Below are positions 15,776-24,448 of a DNA stretch of 27,643 nt, piece after piece (the first letter of the stretch is position 1; every line of letters begins with the position of its first letter). The position numbers and the translations under genes are program-made. The stretch comes from CALZJC01 sp041574955 (lineage in GTDB: Bacteria; Acidobacteriota; Thermoanaerobaculia; Multivoradales; JAHEKO01). The notes under the pieces were generated by a model, which saw nothing but the letters and a program-made list of their open reading frames with translations, had not been told where the DNA came from and ran no database searches. The stretch covers positions 1 to 27,643 of the forward strand of contig JBFGNS010000040.1 in assembly GCA_041574955.1 (NCBI GenBank), read 5' to 3'.

Positions 15776-16852
15776 TCAGCCCTCGGGCACCGGCGAGCGC
15801 AGCCAGCCCGGCGCCTCGAGCTGCCGCTCGCCGAGCCGCACCTCGACCTCCCGCAGCATCCCGTCGCGGGGAGTGCGGGCCTGGAACCACACCCGCCAGC
15901 GGCGGGCCAGCTCGGAGAGCACCGCCGCCAGCTCGCCGTCGTCGCCCGCCAGCCGCCCCGAGGTGGGATCGGCGACGGCGGCCAGTGCGGCCAGCCGCGG
16001 CTCGGGCACCGCCGGCGGCCGTGGCGCCGCCTCCATGGAGCCCGACAGCCGGCGCAGCACCCGGCCGAAGTCGATCACGTAGCGGCGGCCTCCGGCGCCC
16101 ACGTCCCGCCCCTCGGCTCCCTGGCGCCAGCGCTCGAACTCGTCGAGCCGCGCCGTCGACTCCTCGCTCGGCTGCTCCTCCCACGGCAGCGGAAAGGCGA
16201 TCCAGCCGTCGCCGGCCAGCTCGCGGCCGACCGCCGCCAGCGCGTCGCGGTCGAACGCCGCGTCGAGGCCGTCGCTCGGCACGAACAGCACGCGTGCCGC
16301 CGGGTCACCGCGGCCGGCGAGGGCGCCGCGCAGCAGCGCGAGCCGCTGGTGGAAGCGCTCCGGCGCGGGCCGCGCCACCACCGCCCCGCCGCGCGCCAGG
16401 TCGCGCCGCGCCGCCAGCGCCTCACGCAGCAGACCCGCTTCGATGCGCTGCCACTGGCCGGTCGGCTCGAGCGCCGGCCGCGGCGCCTCGGCATAGAGCA
16501 CCTCGACCCTGCCGAGCGCCGACAGCTCCTCGGCTCGCTGGGCCAGCGCCAGCAGCGCCCGGTAGCGGGTGCGCGGGCCGGCCAGCAGCGGATCGAGGTA
16601 GACGGTGATCCGCCAGTCGCCGCGCTCGCCTGCCAGCACCCGCTCGACCCGGGTCACCGGCTGCTCGACGCCGTCCACCAGCAGCGTCACCGCCGCCGGC
16701 GCGGGCGGCGCGGCACCGGCCCCGGGCGGCAGCGCAGTGACCGAGGTCTCGCGCACCTCGAGCTGCTCGCGGAAGGCGTCCGGCTGCTGAGCGGCGACGG
16801 GCGTCACCAGCAGGAGCGCGCACACCACCCCTCGCAACCGGAGCTCGCTCAT
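15776..16852 (-). CDS. Exported VWFA-related protein with degenerate MIDAS
   Basis: A 358-residue protein with a signal peptide (cleavage near VAAQQ, residue 22). Its layout resembles the VWFA-related family common in Acidobacteriota (TIGR03436): an N-terminal strand region with VTLLVDGVEQPVTRVE, then a Rossmann-like VWA segment, then a C-terminal beta domain (WRVWFQARTPRDGMLREVEVRL). In place of the metal-site DxSxS (usually DTSGSM) the sequence reads YLDPLLAGPRT, so metal-dependent adhesion is probably lost. A -10-like TAGGAT lies 6 nt upstream of the ATG with no Shine-Dalgarno, suggesting a leaderless mRNA. It converges on the HAD gene with a 6-nt gap. Function unknown. Confidence 0.65.
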   Translation of the reverse strand: MSELRLRGVVCALLLVTPVAAQQPDAFREQLEVRETSVTALPPGAGAAPPAPAAVTLLVDGVEQPVTRVERVLAGERGDWRITVYLDPLLAGPRTRYRALLALAQRAEELSALGRVEVLYAEAPRPALEPTGQWQRIEAGLLREALAARRDLARGGAVVARPAPERFHQRLALLRGALAGRGDPAARVLFVPSDGLDAAFDRDALAAVGRELAGDGWIAFPLPWEEQPSEESTARLDEFERWRQGAEGRDVGAGGRRYVIDFGRVLRRLSGSMEAAPRPPAVPEPRLAALAAVADPTSGRLAGDDGELAAVLSELARRWRVWFQARTPRDGMLREVEVRLGERQLEAPGWLRSPVPEG

Positions 16853-16858
16853 GTCGCG

Positions 16859-16864
16859 ATCCTA
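16859..16864 (-). promoter_or_regulatory. -10 element TAGGAT, leaderless promoter candidate
   Basis: Minus-strand TAGGAT is separated from the ATG of the VWFA-related gene by 6 nt (16853-16858). The predicted mRNA therefore starts at the initiation codon. No Shine-Dalgarno and no -35 are visible. Confidence 0.45.
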
Positions 16865-16940
16865 TCCCGATCGCCCGCCACCCGGACCCGCCGGGCAGCA
16901 GGTGAAAGAGCGCGGCGCCGTCGATGCCGCCATGCGCCGT

Positions 16941-16961
16941 GCCAGCGGTTCGACCGCTGGC
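16941..16961 (-). terminator. Hairpin directly after the metallopeptidase stop
   Basis: A perfect 9-bp stem (GCCAGCGGT at 16941-16949 with ACCGCTGGC at 16953-16961) and a 3-nt loop begins one base after the TGA at 16963-16965. No U-tract follows. Its position fits a 3'-end hairpin or non-canonical terminator separating the gene from the VWFA-related gene downstream. Confidence 0.5.
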
Positions 16962-16962
16962 G

Positions 16963-17325
16963 TCAATACGGCATCTCGTGCTCGTCGAGACCGAAGTGAT
17001 GGCCGAGCTCGTGGATCACCGTGTCGCGCACCTCCCGGCGCATCTCGGCGTCGCCTCTGCAGCAGCGCTCGATCGGACCCCGGTAGATGACGATGCGGTC
17101 CGGCAGGGCGTCGTAGTACGAGTCGCGGTCCGACAGCGGCACCCCCTGGTAGAGGCCGAAAAGCTCGTCCAGCTCGGGGTCGAGCCCCACCGACACGAGG
17201 TCTTCGGGCGACGGCTCGTCCTCGATCACCACCGCCACGTTGTCCAGCAGCTCGGCGAACTCGGCCGGCAGGCGGTCGAGGGCCTGCGCCACCAGGCGCT
17301 CGAACCGGCGGGCTGAACGGCTCAT
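16963..17325 (-). CDS. Zincin-type metallopeptidase family protein (PF06262/DUF1025-like)
   Basis: A compact 120-residue cytoplasmic protein of the minimal zincin family. The zinc motif HELGHHFGLDE is at 105-115 (HExxH plus downstream Asp/Glu), and the family signature IVIYRGPIER lies at 78-87. Length is normal for the family, which has no defined substrate. The ATG at 17325 is chosen because MSRSARRFERLV begins the conserved region; a 37-residue upstream extension has no family resemblance. The upstream DNA lacks a good Shine-Dalgarno. It diverges from the OmpH/Skp gene with 134 nt between starts. Confidence 0.87.
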   Translation of the reverse strand: MSRSARRFERLVAQALDRLPAEFAELLDNVAVVIEDEPSPEDLVSVGLDPELDELFGLYQGVPLSDRDSYYDALPDRIVIYRGPIERCCRGDAEMRREVRDTVIHELGHHFGLDEHEMPY

Positions 17326-17447
17326 GCTCGGGCGTAGATCCCTGATAGTCTCGGCGCTCCGGGCGAGCCGGAACGCGACTTGCAATCCTACCTCGCCGTC
17401 GTCCCTGCCACCGGCGGGGGCTGCCCGTTTTCTCACACCATCGTGGC

Positions 17448-17452
17448 AGGAG
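17448..17452 (+). promoter_or_regulatory. Ribosome-binding site deciding the ompH start
   Basis: AGGAG ends 7 nt before the ATG at 17460 but only 4 nt before the in-frame GTG at 17457, so the ATG is the better start. Confidence 0.6.
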
Positions 17453-17459
17453 ATTCGTG

Positions 17460-18017
17460 ATGCTCAAGAGCCTTGTTCGCGCCGCCCTGGCGGCGGCGCT
17501 CGTCTTATCCGCCGGCGCCGCAGTGGCGCAGGAAGCGCCGGCAGCGCAGGACCGTCCGGTCCGGGTGGCGGTCGTCGATCTCGATCTGCTGGTGGCTCGG
17601 TCGACCGCCGGCCAGGAGCTCCGCAACAAGCTGGCGGAGTTCGAGAAGCAGGCCAAGGCCGAGGGCGAGAAGCTGGCCGCCGAGGCGCGCGACATCCGTC
17701 AGCTGATCGCCGACGGCGCCAACAGCCTGTCCGAGGACCGGCTGGCCGAGCTGCAGAAAGATTACGAGGACAAGACCATAGCGATCCGCCGGTTCCAGGA
17801 CGACAAGCAGCGGCAGGGTCAGAAGATGCAGGACGAGGGGCTCAAGAAGATCGAGACCGACCTGCGGCCGATCTTCGACCTGGTGCAGGAAGAGGGCGAC
17901 TACGACCTGATCCTCAACCGGGTGCCCGGCGTGGTGGTGATGGCCAGCGAGCGCGTCGACATCACGGCTCGGGTGCTCGAGCTGTACGACGCCGCCGTCG
18001 CCTCGAGCGGCGGCTAG
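17460..18017 (+). CDS. OmpH/Skp family periplasmic chaperone
   Basis: A 185-residue exported protein. A signal peptide (residues 1-24, ending AAVAQ) precedes a short beta segment (VRVAVVDLDLLVARS). A long charged coiled coil (about 55-140, rich in Lys/Glu/Gln) follows, then a closing beta region (YDLILNRVPGVVVMASERVDIT). This is the Skp jellyfish layout: a trimeric beta body with helical tentacles that hold unfolded outer-membrane proteins on the way to Bam. Length and order fit the family. Two beta-barrel candidates in this window are possible clients. It is not beside bamA or lpxD as it often is. It converges on the unknown gene at 18023 with a 5-nt gap. Confidence 0.87.
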   Translation: MLKSLVRAALAAALVLSAGAAVAQEAPAAQDRPVRVAVVDLDLLVARSTAGQELRNKLAEFEKQAKAEGEKLAAEARDIRQLIADGANSLSEDRLAELQKDYEDKTIAIRRFQDDKQRQGQKMQDEGLKKIETDLRPIFDLVQEEGDYDLILNRVPGVVVMASERVDITARVLELYDAAVASSGG

Positions 18018-18022
18018 AGCGG

Positions 18023-18478
18023 CTAGACCTCGGCGTCCAGCCGCTCGGCCATATAGGCGTCGAGATCCGGCCCGCGCGGGTTGGCCAGCACGTGCTCGAG
18101 CCATGCCCGCCGCTCGAACCCCTGCAGGTAGAGGTCCCAGACGCACACCGAGTTGTAGTCGGCCGGCGCCGGGCTGAGCGCCGCCGGCCTCTGCTTGCTC
18201 GACAGGTAGACCTTGTGGAGCAGCTCGTTGCGGTTGATCCACAGGTCGAGGAACACCTGGTTGCTGCCCTGCCCGTCGTGCACGCCCAGAAAGCCGACCG
18301 AGTGGGTGCGATGCCGGGTGACGCCCCGCTTGAGCCACCACATTGCCTTGCGGCGCGCCGCCGCGATCAGGCCGCTGTCCGGATAGGAGCGGCGGTAGGC
18401 GATGCCGTAGACCTTGATCCGCCAGTCGCCCTCGCGCAGCAGCTCGAGAAAGCGGATCGGGCGGGCTTCGTAGCTCAT
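18023..18478 (-). CDS. Uncharacterised 151-residue protein coupled to the YyaL-DsbD-alpha fusion
   Basis: I do not recognise a named family. The protein has no signal peptide or membrane segment. Distinctive conserved-looking blocks are WRIKVYGIAYRR (19-30), HSVGFLGVHDG, an acidic/aromatic FLDLWINRNELLHKVYLS, and a C-terminal VCVWDLYLQGFERRAWLEHVLANPRGPDLDAYM. Similar small proteins with a GFLGVHDG/NELHHHV pattern seem to occur in Actinobacteria (from memory, unverified), always without assigned function. The ATG overlaps the stop of the upstream fusion gene by 4 nt (ATGA), so translation is coupled and a functional link is likely even though the upstream protein is exported. A ligand-binding alpha+beta fold is plausible but not shown. 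Confidence 0.75.
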   Translation of the reverse strand: MSYEARPIRFLELLREGDWRIKVYGIAYRRSYPDSGLIAAARRKAMWWLKRGVTRHRTHSVGFLGVHDGQGSNQVFLDLWINRNELLHKVYLSSKQRPAALSPAPADYNSVCVWDLYLQGFERRAWLEHVLANPRGPDLDAYMAERLDAEV

Positions 18479-20721
18479 GGCGGCGACGCCAGCGCCAGCT
18501 CGCGGGTGACCGGCGGCAGGCAGCGGCGATCATCGCACGCCTGGTAGGTCACGGAGACGGCGGCGGCCGACGGCGACGCTTCTCCCCGGATCTCGGTCCG
18601 CCCGGAGTAGACCGCGATCTCGCCGTCGGTGAAGGCGAAGCGCAGCGGCTCGCCGGGCGGATAGCGCAGCCGCCGCACCTCGCCGGCCACCGCGGTCGGG
18701 ATCAGCCACTCCTCGGACGCGGGGTTGGCGTTGACGTGCCAGCCGGCGGCGATCTCCAGCCGCACCACGAGCGGCCGCCAGCCGGCCGCCGGTCCGCCGG
18801 CGGCAGCGGCGGTGGCGACGACCACGTCATCGGCCGGCGACGACGACGACGACGGACCGCCGTGACGCAACGCCGCCAGCGCCAGCACCGGCGCCGAGCC
18901 CGGCAGCCGCTCGAGCTGGGGTGCGAAGGCGGCGAGCGTCCGCTCGGCGCGCCGCCTGTAGGTCGGGCTGCCGGTACGCGCCGCCAGCTCGAGGAGGCCG
19001 AGCGCCATCACCGCGTTGCCCGGCGGGACGGCACCGCCGCCCGCCACCTTGGGCCGCACCAGCAGATCGGGAGCGTCGGCGGTCTGGAAGTAGCCGCCAT
19101 GCGGGTCGCCCAGCCGCGCCTCGGCCTCGTCTGCCAGCCGCTCGGCGTGGGCCAGCCAGTTCCGATCGCCGGTCGCCTCGGCCAGCGCCAGCAGGCCTCG
19201 GACGAGGTAGGCGTAGTCGTCGAGGAACGCCGGCAGGCGCGCCCGGCCGGCGCGCCAGACGTGCAGCAGGGTGCCGTCGGCGTCCCGCAGGTGGCGCAGC
19301 ACGAAGCGCGCCGCTCGTGCCGCCGCCTCGAGGTAGCGCGGCTCGCCCAGCCGCGTGCCGGCGCGCGCCAGCGCCCGGATCGCCATGCCGTTCCAGTCGG
19401 TCAGCAGCTTGTCGTCCACGCTCGGCCGCGGCCGGCCCTGGCGCGTCCGGCGCAGCCGGCCGAGCGCCTCCTCGAACCGCAGCTCGAGCTCGGCGACCCC
19501 GACGTCGAGCCGCACCGCATGGCTCGCCAGCGGCCCCACCAGGTACAGCGCGTGGCGGCCACCCTCGAAGCCGGGCTCGCCGTCGAAGCCCAGGATCGGC
19601 GCCAGCCAGGCGGACTCCGTCTCGCCCAGGGCGGCCTCGAGCTCCTCCGCGGTCCACAGATAGTAGGCGCCCTCCTCGCCGTCGGTCTGGGCGTCGAGCG
19701 CCGACTTGAAGCCGCCGTTTTCGAGCGACAGCTCCCGCAGCACGAAGTCGAGCGTGCCGCGAGCCAGCCGCTCGAGCTCGCGATCGCCGCCGCCGGCTGC
19801 CGCCACCTCCACCAGCAGCTCGGCCAGCAGGGCGTTGTCGTACAGCATCTTCTCGAAATGCGGCACGCGCCAGGCGCGGTCCAGGGTGTAGCGGTGGAAG
19901 CCGCCGCCGAGCTGGTCGTAGATCGCGCCGCGCCCCATCGCGGCGAGGGTCTCGGCGACCATGCGGCCGGCCTCGCGGTCACCGGCGACGGCGGCCTCGT
20001 GCAGCAGCATCAGGCTGCCCGCGCGGGGGAACTTGGGAGCCGCACCGAAGCCGCCCCACTGCTCGTCGAACTGGCCCTCGAGGGCGACGATCGCGGCCGC
20101 CGCCAGCTCGCGGCCGGGCACCGCCGCCGCCGGCTCGCGCCGCGCGCCGACCAGCTCGCGCACCGCCGCGGCGACTCGGGCGGCGCGCTCCTCGACCTGC
20201 GGGCGCCGCTGGCTCCAGGCCTCGTGGACCGCGCTCAGCACGCTGCGCAAGCCCGGCCGACCGGACTGGTCCTGGATCGGGAAGTAGGTGCCGGCGAAGA
20301 ACGGCTCGAGCTCGGGCGTCAGGAAGACCGAATTGGGCCAGCCGCCGTGACCGGTGAGCAGCTGGGTCGCCGTCATGTAGATCTCGTCGAGGTCCGGGCG
20401 CTCCTCGCGGTCCACCTTGATGTTGACGAACCAGCGGTTCATCAGCTCGGCGATCGCGGGATCGGAGAACGCCTCGCGCTCCATCACGTGGCACCAGTAG
20501 CAGGTCGAGTAGCCCACCGACAGGAAGATCGGCCGGCCCTCACGGCGCGCCAGCGCCAGCGCCTCCTCGCCCCACGGGTACCAGTCGACGGGGTTGCCGG
20601 CGTGCAGCAGCAGGTAGGGGCTGCTCTCGCCCGCCAGCCGGTTGCGGGGACGGTCGCCGGCCGCCAGCAGCGCCAGGGCTGCCGCCAGGACGAGGCCGGT
20701 CGGGGGTCGGCGGTTGCGCAC
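18475..20721 (-). CDS. Exported YyaL-type thioredoxin/toroid protein fused to a DsbD-alpha-like domain
   Basis: A 748-residue three-part protein. An N-terminal hydrophobic stretch (9-22) suggests export. Residues 27-180 form the DUF255 thioredoxin-like domain: SSPYLLLHAGNPVDWYPW and the redox-type motif CYWC at 74-77, followed by EREAFSD and the cis-Pro region GHGGWPNSVFLTP. Residues about 200-620 are the alpha/alpha toroid of the YyaL/SPATA20 family (GGFHRYTLDRAWRVPHFEKMLYDN, DDKLLTDWNGMAIRAL). After a Ser/Asp/Ala linker, residues 640-745 match the N-terminal domain of DsbD: WHVNANPASEEWLIPT, YPPGEPLRF, and YQACDDRRCLPP with a Cys pair (C729, C734). Plain YyaL proteins lack that tail. GTG start. 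Probable role: extracytoplasmic thiol redox or glycan-related enzyme; the reaction is unknown. Confidence 0.87.
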   Translation of the reverse strand: MRNRRPPTGLVLAAALALLAAGDRPRNRLAGESSPYLLLHAGNPVDWYPWGEEALALARREGRPIFLSVGYSTCYWCHVMEREAFSDPAIAELMNRWFVNIKVDREERPDLDEIYMTATQLLTGHGGWPNSVFLTPELEPFFAGTYFPIQDQSGRPGLRSVLSAVHEAWSQRRPQVEERAARVAAAVRELVGARREPAAAVPGRELAAAAIVALEGQFDEQWGGFGAAPKFPRAGSLMLLHEAAVAGDREAGRMVAETLAAMGRGAIYDQLGGGFHRYTLDRAWRVPHFEKMLYDNALLAELLVEVAAAGGGDRELERLARGTLDFVLRELSLENGGFKSALDAQTDGEEGAYYLWTAEELEAALGETESAWLAPILGFDGEPGFEGGRHALYLVGPLASHAVRLDVGVAELELRFEEALGRLRRTRQGRPRPSVDDKLLTDWNGMAIRALARAGTRLGEPRYLEAAARAARFVLRHLRDADGTLLHVWRAGRARLPAFLDDYAYLVRGLLALAEATGDRNWLAHAERLADEAEARLGDPHGGYFQTADAPDLLVRPKVAGGGAVPPGNAVMALGLLELAARTGSPTYRRRAERTLAAFAPQLERLPGSAPVLALAALRHGGPSSSSSPADDVVVATAAAAGGPAAGWRPLVVRLEIAAGWHVNANPASEEWLIPTAVAGEVRRLRYPPGEPLRFAFTDGEIAVYSGRTEIRGEASPSAAAVSVTYQACDDRRCLPPVTRELALASPP

Positions 20722-20790
20722 GGCTCTAGCCAGCTCTACGGCCCGGCGGCGTCCACCGGTCGCCCGGCGGCGGCGCCGGGGCGCGAGCGC

Positions 20791-21225
20791 TCAGACGCGG
20801 TAGGTGTCGGCGCGCCAGCTGCCGACCGCACGCTTGATGGCGTCCTCGCTCAGCCCCTCCTCGGCCGCGCGCCGGGCGAGCTCCGGGAACTCGCCGTCCG
20901 GCGCGAAGCGCAGCCCGACGTACTGGCGCACGTTGATGCGCGCGTCGGGCAGCTGGCCGGTCAGGACGTAGTGCCGGAGCTTCTCCTCGGCGCGGATCGC
21001 CCGGTCCTGCGCCTTGAGGGGGAAGATCCGGCAGTACCAGAACAGCAGCGCCGCGGCCACCGCCAGCGCCAGCAGCACCAGCGCCTGCAGACGGCCGCTG
21101 CCCGCGCCGAAGGCGCGGTAAGCGAGGATCACCGCGCCGACCAGCGCGGCCAGCACGATGAGCGACAGCACGAAGTGGTAGCCGACGACGAAGCGGCGAT
21201 GAGTCTTGTAGTCCTGTTCAGCCAT
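20791..21225 (-). CDS. DUF6526-like two-helix membrane protein
   Basis: A 144-residue protein beginning MAEQDYKTHRRFVVGYHF, followed by two hydrophobic segments at about 17-36 and 45-64. A cytoplasmic-looking C-terminal part comes next, with RIFPLKAQDRAIRAEEKLRHYVLTG and a small helical tail (LARRAAEEGLSEDAIKRAVGSW). The QDYxxHRR...YH start and the KAQDRAIRAEE block match what I recall of the DUF6526 family, known from Acidobacteriota and Bacillota with no assigned function. The start is firm: a perfect AGGAGG (21235-21240) lies 9 nt upstream, and a TATGAT -10 at 21258-21263 precedes it. It reads toward the YyaL-DsbD-alpha fusion with a 69-nt gap, so co-transcription is possible. Confidence 0.72.
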   Translation of the reverse strand: MAEQDYKTHRRFVVGYHFVLSLIVLAALVGAVILAYRAFGAGSGRLQALVLLALAVAAALLFWYCRIFPLKAQDRAIRAEEKLRHYVLTGQLPDARINVRQYVGLRFAPDGEFPELARRAAEEGLSEDAIKRAVGSWRADTYRV

Positions 21226-21257
21226 CTGTTGATTCCTCCTGTTACAGTCTCGCGGGC

Positions 21258-21263
21258 ATCATA
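21258..21263 (-). promoter_or_regulatory. -10 element TATGAT for the DUF6526-like gene
   Basis: Minus-strand TATGAT lies 32 nt upstream of the ATG, giving a predicted start near 21250 and a leader of about 25 nt that contains the perfect AGGAGG. The -35 region is poor. Confidence 0.45.
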
Positions 21264-21315
21264 GCGAGCCGCAGCCCGCCATGCCTCAGCCGCGCCCATC
21301 CGCCGCAGCCGAACG

Positions 21316-21663
21316 GTGACCCGCCCTTCGACAGCCGGCGGCTCGGCCCGGCGGCGCATCTATGCGGTGGTCGAGCGCATCCCGCCGGGGCGCGTGGCCA
21401 CCTACGGCCAGGTCGCGGCGCTCGCCGGACTGCCCCGCCACGCGCGCCAGGTCGGCTACGCCCTGCACGACCTGCCGGCGGGCTCCGAGTTGCCGTGGCA
21501 CCGCGTGATCAACGCGCGCGGCGAGGTCAGCCCGCGCAGCGAGCCCGGCTGGGACCGTTTCCAGCGCCGCCTGCTCGAAGCCGAGGGCGTCGTCTTCGCC
21601 GGCGGCCGTGTAGACCTCGCCACCTACCGCTGGGAGCCGGAGCCGCGGCCGCCGGCGGGCTGA
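21316..21663 (+). CDS. Alkyltransferase-like protein (ATL, MGMT-fold without catalytic Cys)
   Basis: A 115-residue single-domain MGMT homologue. ATL proteins bind O6-alkylguanine by nucleotide flipping but do not transfer the alkyl group; they flag the lesion for nucleotide-excision repair. The DNA-binding part is evident: IPPGRVATYGQVAALAG (22-38) and the Arg-finger helix ARQVGYAL (43-50). The active-site motif PCHR is PWHR at 60-63 with Trp61 replacing Cys, the diagnostic ATL change. The length lacks the N-terminal domain of full MGMT, as expected. GTG start at 21316; no Shine-Dalgarno seen. It is the first gene of a co-directional run but has no evident functional link to the signalling genes that follow. 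Confidence 0.9.
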   Translation: MTRPSTAGGSARRRIYAVVERIPPGRVATYGQVAALAGLPRHARQVGYALHDLPAGSELPWHRVINARGEVSPRSEPGWDRFQRRLLEAEGVVFAGGRVDLATYRWEPEPRPPAG

Positions 21664-21690
21664 GCGGCGCAGCGCGGCGAGCCGCGGGTT

Positions 21691-22560
<870 letters not shown>

Positions 22561-22582
22561 GAACTGCAAAGGACGGTTCAGC

Positions 22583-23500
22583 ATGGCTCGAATCCTCGTC
22601 GTCGACGACTCGGAAACCGACCGCATCCTGGTGGGCGGCCTGATCGAGCGCCAGAAGGACCTCACCGTGGCCTATGCCGGCGACGGCGCGGAGGCGATCG
22701 CGGCGATGGCCGATCACCTGCCCGACCTGGTGCTGACCGACCTGATGATGCCGGACATGGACGGCCTGGAGCTGCTCGCCGAGGTCCGGCGCCGTCACGA
22801 GCTGGTGCCGGTCATCCTGATGACCGCGCGCGGCAACCAGGAGCTGGCGGTGCGCGCCCTGCGCGCCGGCGCGGCCAGCTACATCCCCAAGTCGGTGCTC
22901 GGTCGCGACCTGGTGGACACCGTCTACTCGGTGCTCGAGGTCTCCCACGAAAACCGCAACCAGGCGCTGCTGATGCACTCGATGAAGCGCAGCGAGTCGG
23001 TGTTCACGCTCGGCGCCGACAGCTCCCTGATCGGTCCGCTGGTCAACTACCTGCAGCAGAACCTGTCGGCGATGGGCGCCTGCAGCGAGACCGAGACCAC
23101 GCGCGTCGGCGTGGCGCTGGAGGAGGCGCTCACCAACGCCCTGCACCACGGCAACCTGGAGGTCGAGTCGGCGCTGCGCCGCGACGACCTGGCGGCCTAC
23201 CACCGGCTGGTGGCCCAGCGCAGCCAGCAGCCGCCGTACCGCGAGCGGTCGATCCACGTCGCCGCCACCCTCGACCGCAAGCAGGCGGTGTTCGTGGTGC
23301 GCGACGAGGGGCCCGGCTTCAACCCCGAGTCGCTTCCAGACCCGACCGATGCGGCCAACCTGGCGCGTCCGCACGGCCGCGGCATCCTGCTGATGAGAAC
23401 TTTCATGGACGAAGTGCGTTACAACACTCGGGGGAACGAAGTGACGCTCATCAAGCGTTGCCGCACCCACGACGACGAGCAGGAGCCGGCGGACGCCTGA
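22583..23500 (+). CDS. Response regulator with RsbW-like HATPase output domain
   Basis: A 305-residue two-domain signalling protein. Residues 3-120 form a receiver domain (DD at 8-9, phospho-acceptor Asp53 in LTDLMMPDMDG, Thr81, Lys103). Residues 145-293 are a GHKL ATPase of the anti-sigma-factor/RsbW type: N-box EEALTNALHHGN (180-191), G1 box VRDEGPGFNP (239-248), and G2 HGRGILLMRTFMDEV. A roughly 35-residue insertion (192-226) separates the N-box from G1. No DHp His is present, so it is not a classical histidine kinase but probably a phosphorylation-controlled serine kinase or anti-anti-sigma partner. AAGGAC precedes the ATG. It sits between the REC-HPt gene (22 nt gap) and an ABC exporter (15 nt gap). 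Confidence 0.9.
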   Translation: MARILVVDDSETDRILVGGLIERQKDLTVAYAGDGAEAIAAMADHLPDLVLTDLMMPDMDGLELLAEVRRRHELVPVILMTARGNQELAVRALRAGAASYIPKSVLGRDLVDTVYSVLEVSHENRNQALLMHSMKRSESVFTLGADSSLIGPLVNYLQQNLSAMGACSETETTRVGVALEEALTNALHHGNLEVESALRRDDLAAYHRLVAQRSQQPPYRERSIHVAATLDRKQAVFVVRDEGPGFNPESLPDPTDAANLARPHGRGILLMRTFMDEVRYNTRGNEVTLIKRCRTHDDEQEPADA

Positions 23501-23515
23501 CCGCTCAGGCTGACG

Positions 23516-24445
<930 letters not shown>

Positions 24446-24448
24446 CCG

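Noticed and set aside
18736..21264. 842-residue plus-strand frame opposite the YyaL-DsbD-alpha gene
   Set aside because: Antisense shadow: Arg/Gln/Ala-rich with no recognisable motif, opposite a gene with intact domains.
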